From assembly GCA_028287185.1 (NCBI GenBank), contig JAQBQD010000217.1, positions 1 through 64,000 of the forward strand: a stretch of DNA of 64,000 nucleotides. Direction: 5' to 3'. The translations under genes were made by a program, and so were the position numbers. The notes under the pieces are model-generated. The model made no database searches and was not told the DNA's origin. It was given only the letters and a program-made list of their open reading frames with translations. Source of the stretch: Gemmatimonadota bacterium. Lineage in GTDB: Bacteria; Gemmatimonadota; Gemmatimonadetes; Longimicrobiales; Longimicrobiaceae. Numbering within the stretch: the stretch's first letter is position 1; each line of letters opens with the position of its first letter. Shown piece by piece: positions 57,394 to 64,000 of the stretch.

Positions 57394-58397
57394 GGGCGTC
57401 CTGCGTCGGCGGAGAGTGCGTCGAGCGCGGCGACGAGCCGGGTTGCCGCGCGTGTCCTGCGGAGCGCGTGGAGCCAGCGCCGCCACCCCGTCACCACCTG
57501 CTGCCGGTCGGCGGGATCCAGCAGCCACATGAGCTGCGGCACCGGGAAGGCGCCGTCCTGCGCGAGCACGAACTCGGCTTCGTCCGCCGCGTGGTCGAGC
57601 GGGCACCCGTCCTCCCAGATCAGCTGCACGACGGGGGCGGGCAGGCTCCAGTCGACGTCCTCGGTCTCCCGCCACGCCGTGTCGTCCGGCGGGAAGTCCT
57701 CACGGTCGAGCGCAGAGAGCCCGCAGGCCAGGCGGCGGATACCGCGGTGCGGGATCCCGGCGCACCCTGCGGCGCGGCCGCGGGCGAAGAGCCGGTCCAG
57801 GTCGCGGATGATCCGGTCCGCCCCCAGCGCGCGGAGGCGGATCTCGCCGGCCTCCTCCGTGTCCTCGTCGCGATCCCGCCACCCGTCCACGATCCAGGCG
57901 AGCTCCTCGCCGTCGGCGACGTGGAGCGGGGTGTGCCGCACGAGCCGTTCGAGCACGACGCCGGTCGCCGTCTCGCCGAGCACCGCGACCAGCGGCGCGA
58001 CCCGCAGGCGGTAGGTCTCCGACGAGTCGATCCCGACGGCCCAGCGCGCTTCCCCCGGATCGGCCTCGCCAGCGCACAGCTCGTTCAGGACGTCGGCCCA
58101 GGGGCGCAGGAAGGCGCAGACGGTGGGTCCTCCGGAGGTGCGGCGGTTGAGGCGGGTGGCCACCCGTTCCACCGCCCGCTCGACCAGCCGCCCGGGAGCC
58201 GGGAAGCCCGGGTCCAGGTCGCCGAGCACGACCTCCCCGGCTCGCGCGAGCGCGTGGACGAGATCGAGCAGGCCACCTTCCGAGCGGGTGGCCACCAGCC
58301 GCTGGGGGACCGCACGCAAGGTCGGGAGCGACGGAGTGCCGCGGGGGGCGAGCACGTGGCCCGGCGCAGCCGCCGGACCGCGTGCCGGACGGCTCAC
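57390..58397 (-). CDS. PRTRC system protein F-like (copy 1)
   Basis: A 335-residue protein from GTG 58397, with a GTGA overlap with the PRTRC-C stop. It shares with copy 2 an N-terminal block (APRGTPSLPTLRAVPQRLV), a CAFLRPWADVLNELC region, a strand with IDSSETYRLRVAPLVAVLG, and a EELAWIVDGWRD block. Between the copies, identity is limited, so they are old paralogues. The C-terminal half has VPQLMWLLDPADRQQV and a basic tail. Role unknown; position and family match PRTRC-F. Confidence 0.7.
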   Translation of the reverse strand: MSRPARGPAAAPGHVLAPRGTPSLPTLRAVPQRLVATRSEGGLLDLVHALARAGEVVLGDLDPGFPAPGRLVERAVERVATRLNRRTSGGPTVCAFLRPWADVLNELCAGEADPGEARWAVGIDSSETYRLRVAPLVAVLGETATGVVLERLVRHTPLHVADGEELAWIVDGWRDRDEDTEEAGEIRLRALGADRIIRDLDRLFARGRAAGCAGIPHRGIRRLACGLSALDREDFPPDDTAWRETEDVDWSLPAPVVQLIWEDGCPLDHAADEAEFVLAQDGAFPVPQLMWLLDPADRQQVVTGWRRWLHALRRTRAATRLVAALDALSADAGRP

Positions 58398-58651
58398 CCG
58401 AAGGTCCCGCCCTGGGGCGTGTACGTGTAGACCTCCACGCCCCCCTCGTAGGCGGGGCCGTCGATCTTGGCGTTGAGCACCGCCGCGTGGTGGGTCGCGT
58501 GAAGCCGTCGCACAGCCTCCAGCGACCTGCCCGGCAGCGGGTCCTCCAGCGTGATGCCCTTGTACCTCCACCTGCGGACGATGGGGGTCGCGACGATGGA
58601 CAGCGGAATCACGGGCGCGGTGGGCGGTGGCGCGGCAAGCGCGGTGGACAT
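58394..58651 (-). CDS. PRTRC system protein C
   Basis: An 85-residue protein from ATG 58651, with a GGAGGAG SD. The core LEDPLPGRSLEAVRRLHATH then LNAKIDGPAYEGGVEVYTYT is the PRTRC-C pattern, which is ubiquitin-like in size and fold according to family descriptions. It ends GGTFG, a C-terminal tail with glycines. With a ThiF-like E1 in the same operon, this protein is the most likely conjugation or sulfur-carrier partner. That is an inference from arrangement. Confidence 0.82.
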   Translation of the reverse strand: MSTALAAPPPTAPVIPLSIVATPIVRRWRYKGITLEDPLPGRSLEAVRRLHATHHAAVLNAKIDGPAYEGGVEVYTYTPQGGTFG

Positions 58652-58709
58652 GGGTCTCCTCCGGGAGCTGGGGACGGGGTGATGGTGCCGGCGCGGGTCG
58701 CCGGCGCAG

Positions 58710-59324
58710 TCAGTTGAAGAGGGCGCTGACCGCGTCCGCCGACGGGACCACGGGCGTGTGGACCACCGCCGCGTGCGGCTGCGGCGCGGGCGCGTCCGGC
58801 TTCCTGGCGGCCGCCCGACCGGGCCGGGCCGACGGCTTCTCCGCGGCGTCTTCCGGAGCCGGTGCCGCGATGGGTGCCGCGCTGTCCTGCGTCTGGGCCG
58901 GAGCCGGGGTGAGCGAGGGCGAGGGCTCCGCCGCCGTGACCAGCTCGGTCTGCCCGTCCACGGCCGCACCGGGCTTGCCCTTCGCCTTCCCCGGCTTGTC
59001 CTTGGCGCTGCGGAGCGTGTCGTCGCGCGCCTTCCCCGCGGCGGACGCCACCTGGTCGATGGCCTTCTGCAGGCCCACGTGGGCGGGGACCCAGCGGCTG
59101 GCGAAGAGGGCGGGGAGGTCGCGGTCGAGCTCCGCCGGCGTCGCCTCGACGGAGAAGCCGCGGGCGAGCTCGGGGCTGCTCTCGCCTTCGAGCTGCACCG
59201 GCTGGACAACGAGGTGAAGGCGGCCGTTGGCGGCGCCGCTGAGGATCATGTGGACCGGGCGGCGCGACGCCACCGGCGCAATGGCCTGCATCAGTCCGGG
59301 ATCGGGAGGGTGCGGATCGCTCAT
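58710..59324 (-). CDS. PRTRC system protein E
   Basis: A 204-residue protein from ATG 59324, with GGAG nine bases upstream. The first about 100 residues (PVHMILSGAANGRLHLVVQP then VEATPAELDRDLPALF and QKAIDQVASAAGKARD) match PRTRC-E. A lysine/alanine-rich linker and a low-complexity tail end in VPSADAVSALFN. It is first in the PRTRC part of the operon and is preceded by a hairpin. Function unknown. Confidence 0.82.
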   Translation of the reverse strand: MSDPHPPDPGLMQAIAPVASRRPVHMILSGAANGRLHLVVQPVQLEGESSPELARGFSVEATPAELDRDLPALFASRWVPAHVGLQKAIDQVASAAGKARDDTLRSAKDKPGKAKGKPGAAVDGQTELVTAAEPSPSLTPAPAQTQDSAAPIAAPAPEDAAEKPSARPGRAAARKPDAPAPQPHAAVVHTPVVPSADAVSALFN

Positions 59325-59352
59325 GCGAGATCTCCGTGGGGGTGAAAGCGAT

Positions 59353-59384
59353 GCGGGGCCGGCCCCGTTTGGAGCCAGCCCCGC
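59353..59384. terminator. GC hairpin before PRTRC-E gene
   Basis: A 14-bp stem with two G-T pairs (GCGGGGCCGGCCCC / GGAGCCAGCCCCGC) and a 4-base loop lies between the upstream hypothetical gene (stop 59447) and the PRTRC-E start (59324). No T-tract is visible. It may reduce readthrough from the replication genes into the PRTRC genes. Confidence 0.5.
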
Positions 59385-59446
59385 GTTCTCGCCTCCGGGT
59401 GCGCGCCCGCGGCGCGTCCGGGAGACGGTGTCCAGGCCCTGGCCCG

Positions 59447-59854
59447 TCAGCCGGGCTCGCCCAGGATGAAGTGGTCGAAGTCCTCGGGCCCGAGCGCGAA
59501 GCGGTGGAGGACGACCTGCAGCACGGGCGTCGGCACGAGGCGGCCGATCCCGGCACCCCAGTAGTGCCGCCACTCCGCCGGAAGCGACGCGAGCTCGGCG
59601 TCCCACCGCTCGTCGAGTAGACGCCCGTCGCGGGTGAAGACCGCGACTTCCCACGCCGCCACGTCGCCGGGAGGCGCGGCGGCGCGCGGGAGGCTGGCGT
59701 GCTCGGCCGACGCCTGGATGCTCACGACGTACGCGCCCGTGTCGAGCGGATGAAAGAGGCGCCGGTCACCGGAGGACGAGAGCTCGCACAGCCGCTCGCG
59801 GAAGTCCCTCGTCACCTCCAGCCTCTCCCACGGAGGAACGTCGCTGGGCGTCAT
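59447..59854 (-). CDS. Hypothetical protein between primase and PRTRC genes
   Basis: A 135-residue protein from ATG 59854, with an ATGA overlap with the primase stop. It has a beta-rich middle (GAYVVSIQASAEHASLPRAA, AAWEVAVFTRDGRLLDERWD) and a C-terminal part with WRHYWGAGIGRLVPTPVL and FDHFILGEPG. No family is recognised. Its close coupling to primase suggests a role in replication or PRTRC function. Confidence 0.65.
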   Translation of the reverse strand: MTPSDVPPWERLEVTRDFRERLCELSSSGDRRLFHPLDTGAYVVSIQASAEHASLPRAAAPPGDVAAWEVAVFTRDGRLLDERWDAELASLPAEWRHYWGAGIGRLVPTPVLQVVLHRFALGPEDFDHFILGEPG

Positions 59855-61326
59855 GGCGGTCGTCCGTCGGGTGGCTGGATGTCGGCTTCGGCGTCGGACC
59901 AGAGCGGTCCCACGTCCTGGTGGACCCACGGCGCGCGCCGGAGCAGCGCCCCCAGGCGCCACTCGCGGTGCAGGTCGCAGGCATCGCGGTCGAGCAGGAC
60001 CGTGCGCCACCGGCGGCGCGCCCACTCGACGCCGCGCGTGCGGGCGAGCGAGTCGCGGATGCGTGCCGCGCCCTTCCGCCCGGCTGCGTCGGCGTCGAAC
60101 CAGCCCACCACCTGGCGCGTGGCGTCGGGGATCCGCAGGCCCCATGCGTCCTGCCAGGTCCACGCGCCCGGCAGGCCGACCGCGACGGCGCGGTACGGCT
60201 CCGAGAGGAGCACGTACGCGTTGAGCTCCCCCTCCACCACGTGGAGCGCCGGGCTCGCGCGGGCAAGCGCGGCCGCGTTGAAGGGGGCGTCGGGGTTCGC
60301 GTCCTTGGGCGAGACGTACCGCGGACACCGCGACGCCTCCGGGTCCGCAAGGTTGCGGAAGCGCACGCCGGCCAGGCGCAGGTCGTCCCAGACCGGGATC
60401 ACGAGCAGTGGCGCCCGTCCTCGTCCCGGCCACCAGGGGCTCCCGCGCGCCCGCGCATCGGCACGCGGCGGCGCGACGCGCGGGAAGCCGGCGGCGAGCA
60501 GCTCCTCGTCGCTGAAGGCGCTCATCAGCGGAAGCACCCGGCGCTGCCATTCCCCCGGCTCCGTGGACCGGAAGCCGTACGCCTCCGCGGCGGCCGCGTC
60601 GATGCGCCGCCGGGCCAGCTCCGCGCGTCCCAGGCTTCCCATGCGGAGGTGCGCGAGGAGGAGCTCGTAGAGCGCCGCCGGCTCCCGGCACCCCGGACGC
60701 GTGCGGATCACGGCCAGCGCACGCTCGCGAGGCCCGGGCTCCTCAGGCGGCTCCGGACGGGGCGGCGCGGTGCGTGGCGGCGAACCACGCAGCGCCGCCG
60801 CCAGGCGGAAGCACGCGTCGGCGGGGGTGGTGCCCCAGACCCCCATCGCGACGTCGACGTGCCCCTTCCACCCCTGCTGTGCGTCGCCCGCGCAGGGGGA
60901 GCCGCGGCACCGCCAGCGGCGGCGGTAGCTACGGAGCGTCCCCGCGCCCGCACAGACGGGACAGTTCCACTCGTAGCGTCCCGCGCCTGCGGTGAGCCCG
61001 AGCACGGCCGCCGTCTCGTCGCTGCCGTGCGCGGCCACCTCCCGCCACGGCGGCTCCTCGCCGACGGCGATGCCGAGCAGGTCCGCGAGTTGGCGGCAGG
61101 CGTCGGCGGGCTGCAGCTCCCACAGGCGCGCGGCCGTGTCCACGTTGCTGTAGGCGTGCCCTCCGCACCCGCTGTAGCAGTACCACGCCCGCTTGAGCGG
61201 CGAGAAGTTCCGTCCGCCGCAGAAGGGGCACAGGTACTTCCGCCCGCCGCGCGGGCTCCGGGTGAGGGGAAGGTGCTCCGCGAGCCGGGAAGGCGCGGTC
61301 TCGTTGACGGTGTCCCACGGCACCAT
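59851..61326 (-). CDS. DNA primase-like protein (CHC2 zinc finger + TOPRIM-like)
   Basis: A 491-residue protein from ATG 61326. An N-terminal CHC2-like zinc finger (KYLCPFCGGRNFSPLKRAWY then YSGCGG) is near residues 33-56. A second cysteine cluster (CPVCAGAGTLR then CRGSPCAGD) is near residues 120-145. A TOPRIM-like fold follows (LHVVEGELNAYVLLSE and VVGWFDADAAGRKG near residue 425). This matches plasmid-type primases that start replication or lagging-strand synthesis. The start overlaps the RecQ stop by 1 base (TGATG). The TOPRIM carries D-x-D (DAD), consistent with metal binding. Confidence 0.8.
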   Translation of the reverse strand: MVPWDTVNETAPSRLAEHLPLTRSPRGGRKYLCPFCGGRNFSPLKRAWYCYSGCGGHAYSNVDTAARLWELQPADACRQLADLLGIAVGEEPPWREVAAHGSDETAAVLGLTAGAGRYEWNCPVCAGAGTLRSYRRRWRCRGSPCAGDAQQGWKGHVDVAMGVWGTTPADACFRLAAALRGSPPRTAPPRPEPPEEPGPRERALAVIRTRPGCREPAALYELLLAHLRMGSLGRAELARRRIDAAAAEAYGFRSTEPGEWQRRVLPLMSAFSDEELLAAGFPRVAPPRADARARGSPWWPGRGRAPLLVIPVWDDLRLAGVRFRNLADPEASRCPRYVSPKDANPDAPFNAAALARASPALHVVEGELNAYVLLSEPYRAVAVGLPGAWTWQDAWGLRIPDATRQVVGWFDADAAGRKGAARIRDSLARTRGVEWARRRWRTVLLDRDACDLHREWRLGALLRRAPWVHQDVGPLWSDAEADIQPPDGRPP

Positions 61327-63104
61327 CAGGCGGCTCTCCGCAGCCCCGGGTCGCAGCGGTCGCACCCGTCGCACCGCTCCCGCAGCCCGTCGCCGAAGTA
61401 GGCGAGCAGGTGCTCGCGCCGGCACGCCTCCGTGGAGGCGTACGCCTCCACCTGGTCGAGCTGGGTGCGAAGGCGATTCCGGATGCGCATCTGCGCCGCC
61501 CAGTCCACGGGGAGCGACGCGGGGTCGAGTCCGCGTCTCAGCACCCTGCACCCTGCCTCCTCCCAGGCGACCTCCAGGATCCCGCACTCGGCGAGCTGCT
61601 CCAGCGACCGGCGGACCCGGGCGCGGTCGGACCCGAGCGCCGTGACCTCCGTGCCGCGCAGCGTGACGCCGTCGTACAGGTCGCGTTCGCCGCGCCCGGT
61701 CCAGAGCGCTGCGAGGACACCGCGGAGCGCCGCGGCCCCGAGCAGCCCCCGGATCTGGTCCGCGGCGCAGGTGAGCCGCACGAACGCGCCCTCGCGCCCG
61801 CGCCGGGTGTTGAAGGCGATCCCGGCGCCCGCCAGGATGCGCACGGCGGCGGCGGTCTGCCCCTCGCTCGCCACGCGGACCTGCCGCGCCCAGGCGGCGA
61901 GGGTGTCCGGAAGGTGACCGTCGTCCCCGGCCGCACGATCCAGCGCTGCGTAGACGCGGGCCACCGTTTCCGGCGGCGGGTGCATCTCCTCGATGCGGAC
62001 CTCGTGGGTGCGGCGGTCCGCTGGGGCGTGCAGGAGCAGGCAGCGGGCGGGGTCGCCGTCCCGGCCCGCGCGGCCCGCCTCCTGGTAGTAGGACTCCAGG
62101 GTGCCGGGGAAGGCATAGTGTGCGACGAGCCTCACGTCCTGCTTGTCGATGCCCATCCCGAACGCGCTCGTCGCCGCGATCAGCGGGATCTCCCCCGCCA
62201 TGAACCCCTGCTGCACACGGCGGCGCTCGGCTGCGGAGAGCCCGGCGTGGTAGGCCGCCGTGCGGAGCCCCGTGGCGCGGAGCCACCCGGCGACCTGCTC
62301 CGCATCGCCGCGGTACTCGGTGTAGACGATGATGCTCCCCAGCGGCTCCGCCCGGACCCGCGCGAGCAGGAGCCGCATCTTGGCTGCAGGGTCCGGTGCG
62401 TGCGCCACCTCCCAGCGGAGGTTGGGGCGGTCGACGCCCCGGACGATCACCTGGGGGTCGTGCATCGCGAGCACGGAGACGATGTCGCGCCGGACCTCCG
62501 GGGTGGCGGTCGCGGTCAGCGCCAGGACCGGCGCACCTGCCAGCAGGCTGCGGTACGTGCCGAGCCGGGTGTAGGCCGGCCGGAAGTCGTGTCCCCACTC
62601 CGAGATGCAGTGGGCCTCGTCCACCACGAGCAGAGGGACGTGCAGGCGCGCCAGACGGGCACGGAACCCAGCGCTTTCGAAGCGCTCCGGCGCCACGTAG
62701 AGGAGCTTGAAGTGTCCCGCCTCCGCGGCGGCCAGGGTGGCCTCCGTCTCGGCAGGGGTCAGGCTGGAGTTGATGTAGGCGGAGGGGATGCCCCGGCCCT
62801 CGAGGTCGTCCACCTGGTCGAGCATGAGCGCGATCAGCGGCGAGACCACGAGCGTGGTCCCCCGCAGGAGAGGGGCGATGGTCTGGTAGATGGCGCTCTT
62901 GCCCGCGCCCGTGGGGAGGACGGCGAGCACGTCATCGCCGCCGAGCACGGACTCCACGACCTCGGCCTGTGCCCCGCGGAAATCGGCGTAGCCCCAGAGC
63001 TGCCGGAGCATCGCGCGGGCGTCCTGCAGGGTCGGGTGCGCACCGGCCTGGATGTGGTTGGGGAGCCGGAGCGGCTGGATGTCGAAGCGGAGATCGGTCT
63101 GCAT
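61326..63104 (-). CDS. recQ: RecQ-type ATP-dependent DNA helicase
   Basis: A 592-residue helicase. Motif 0 FRGAQAEVVESVL, Walker A LPTGAGKSA, the DEAH box in VVDEAHCISEWGHDF, motif III LTATATPEV, and motif V/VI GMGIDKQDVRLVAHYAFP and QEAGRAGRDG are all visible. The C-terminal zinc-binding part has a cysteine cluster (ACRREHLLAYFGD then CDGCDRC). No HRDC domain is evident. ATG 63104 (MQTDLRFDIQPLRLP) is used; an upstream ATG at 63155 with weaker coding would add 17 residues. The gene follows the clamp gene by 85 bases and precedes primase. RecQ unwinds DNA during repair and fork restart. Confidence 0.92.
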   Translation of the reverse strand: MQTDLRFDIQPLRLPNHIQAGAHPTLQDARAMLRQLWGYADFRGAQAEVVESVLGGDDVLAVLPTGAGKSAIYQTIAPLLRGTTLVVSPLIALMLDQVDDLEGRGIPSAYINSSLTPAETEATLAAAEAGHFKLLYVAPERFESAGFRARLARLHVPLLVVDEAHCISEWGHDFRPAYTRLGTYRSLLAGAPVLALTATATPEVRRDIVSVLAMHDPQVIVRGVDRPNLRWEVAHAPDPAAKMRLLLARVRAEPLGSIIVYTEYRGDAEQVAGWLRATGLRTAAYHAGLSAAERRRVQQGFMAGEIPLIAATSAFGMGIDKQDVRLVAHYAFPGTLESYYQEAGRAGRDGDPARCLLLHAPADRRTHEVRIEEMHPPPETVARVYAALDRAAGDDGHLPDTLAAWARQVRVASEGQTAAAVRILAGAGIAFNTRRGREGAFVRLTCAADQIRGLLGAAALRGVLAALWTGRGERDLYDGVTLRGTEVTALGSDRARVRRSLEQLAECGILEVAWEEAGCRVLRRGLDPASLPVDWAAQMRIRNRLRTQLDQVEAYASTEACRREHLLAYFGDGLRERCDGCDRCDPGLRRAA

Positions 63105-63189
63105 GGCTGTTCGTCCCGGTCTGCGTGCAGGCGGGCGCGATCCTCCTTTCTCCATGGGTGGTACCCGCGCCGCGGGTGGCGGGAACGGT

Positions 63190-64000
63190 TCAGGCGGCAG
63201 CGGCCAGCGGAGCCGGTTCGACGATTTCGGCGACCGCCACCGGCTCGGTGCAGTCCAGCGACTCCAGCGACACCGGCATCACCAGCCACAGCGACCGGAT
63301 CGGGTCGTCGCCGCGTCCGTCCAGCAGGATGCCGCTTCGCGGGCCGTGCAGCCGGATGCGCACCTCCTCGGCTGACACCACGTCGAGCACGTCGGCCATC
63401 ATCGCCGCGTTGAAGGCCAGGGTGACCGGGTCCCCCAGGATCGTCGCCTCCACCTGGTCGTGGGCGCTGCCCACGTCGGGCGAGTTGGTCCAGAGGCGCA
63501 GGCTGCGGTTCTCGGCCCGGAGGATTACGGCCTTGTTCGGCTGCGTCCGGGCGAGCGTCGCCGTCCGGCGGACCGCCTGGGCGAGGGTGGCGGTGGGCAC
63601 CTGGACGACCGCGCCCGGCGCGCGGGGAAGGATCCTGGCGTAATCCGGGTACTGGCCAGCGAGCGTGCGCCCGGTGAGGGTGAGCCCGGCCACCCTGAAC
63701 GAGACGGTGGTGTCGCCGAACAGCACCGTGACGGGTCCCCGGCCCTTGAAGTGCCGCTCCGCCGCCGCGAGGAGCTGCGGCGGCACCGTGCAGCGGACGC
63801 CGTCGGGCAGACCGGCGACGGGCGCCTCGCAGATCCCGACCTGACGCCCGTTCGTCGCCACCATCCGCAGCGAGGTCGCGGTGGTCTCCAGCAGGACGCC
63901 ACAGAGGATGCCGCGCCCCTCCTCCTTCGCCGTGAGCCACGCCACGCGCGCCGCCATCGCGCCCAGCACGTCGCTGGGCACGGTGGCTTCGTTCGTCCCG
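63190..64000 (-). CDS. dnaN: DNA polymerase III beta-clamp-like protein (N-terminus beyond window)
   Basis: The last about 270 residues of a sliding-clamp protein. The strands LLETTATSLRMVATNGRQVG and VTVLFGDTTVSFRVAGLTLT, the YPDYARILP segment and the C-terminal RSLWLVMPVSLE (a variant of the LPMR-like clamp end) match DnaN domains II-III. The reading frame is open to the right edge, so the start is outside. A chromosomal dnaN would be next to dnaA and recF; here the neighbour is recQ and primase, so this is probably a plasmid-borne clamp. Confidence 0.82.
   Translation of the reverse strand, partial: GTNEATVPSDVLGAMAARVAWLTAKEEGRGILCGVLLETTATSLRMVATNGRQVGICEAPVAGLPDGVRCTVPPQLLAAAERHFKGRGPVTVLFGDTTVSFRVAGLTLTGRTLAGQYPDYARILPRAPGAVVQVPTATLAQAVRRTATLARTQPNKAVILRAENRSLRLWTNSPDVGSAHDQVEATILGDPVTLAFNAAMMADVLDVVSAEEVRIRLHGPRSGILLDGRGDDPIRSLWLVMPVSLESLDCTEPVAVAEIVEPAPLAAAA

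Noticed and set aside
1-64000. CRISPR arrays, tRNA or rRNA genes, transposases, phage structural genes
   Set aside because: None were recognised on reading; repeated short GC hairpins are not CRISPR-like because spacers and repeat units are absent.

Overview
The window is very GC-rich and looks like part of a large plasmid or integrated element from a high-GC Gram-negative soil-type bacterium. A Gemmatimonadota (Longimicrobium-like) host is my tentative guess. It rests on the overall style: an orphan MacB/ADOP-type permease, a TonB plug fragment, many short lipoproteins with a C-terminal GSG motif, and the mix of plasmid-type genes. No rRNA, tRNA, CRISPR array or transposase was seen.

The backbone is almost entirely on the minus strand and falls into three blocks. 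Block 1 (1-4,091) has a cut-off hypothetical gene, a Upf1/Dna2-like SF1 helicase and a zinc-finger hypothetical. Block 2 (about 18,075-35,809) reads downstream from a 1,406-residue methyltransferase-helicase fusion (DarB/strawberry-notch type). After it come a double winged-helix protein, several hypotheticals, a Mom-like DNA-modification protein, a RadC/JAB protein with an altered metal motif, and Ku plus an ATP-dependent ligase. The block ends with an AAA+/DUF1257/DUF2997 module in which the AAA+ Walker B precedes Walker A. Block 3 (about 53,980-64,000) is one tightly overlapping operon: sliding clamp (cut by the right edge), RecQ helicase, CHC2/TOPRIM primase, a hypothetical, then a PRTRC cassette (E, C, F-like, small ORF, F-like, B, ThiF) and two small genes. 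This is a replication and maintenance module.

Two accessory blocks interrupt the backbone. Island A (about 4,100-18,075) has more ordinary base composition and carries a complete Ssp-type single-strand DNA phosphorothioation system. sspB-sspC-sspD-sspA run leftward. They converge on a rightward cassette of sspE (DUF262/DUF1524) plus an SF2 helicase, a GHKL ATPase and a PLD-type nuclease, which is likely an additional PT-sensing restriction arm (SspFGH-like). The right end of the island appears to truncate a SWIM-like zinc-finger gene. Island B (about 35,900-53,980) is rich in exported proteins: a protein with a TonB plug segment between two related domains, lipoproteins, a family of duplicated unknown domains, and three TPR proteins. 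Two TPR genes are divergently paired with tiny exported peptides ending in GSG motifs. The island also has a separate operon of a six-cysteine exported peptide, a beta-propeller, a thioredoxin-like protein, a DsbA-like protein and an ADOP permease.

The most promising undescribed systems are in island B: (i) the TPR regulator/GSG-peptide pairs at 41.7-47.1 kb and (ii) the six-cysteine peptide operon at 47.4-52.5 kb. In the backbone, the permuted AAA+/DUF1257/DUF2997 module and the PRTRC cassette are conserved but functionally unexplained. Four genes need a one-base change to read through, so some pseudogene calls may reflect sequencing indels.
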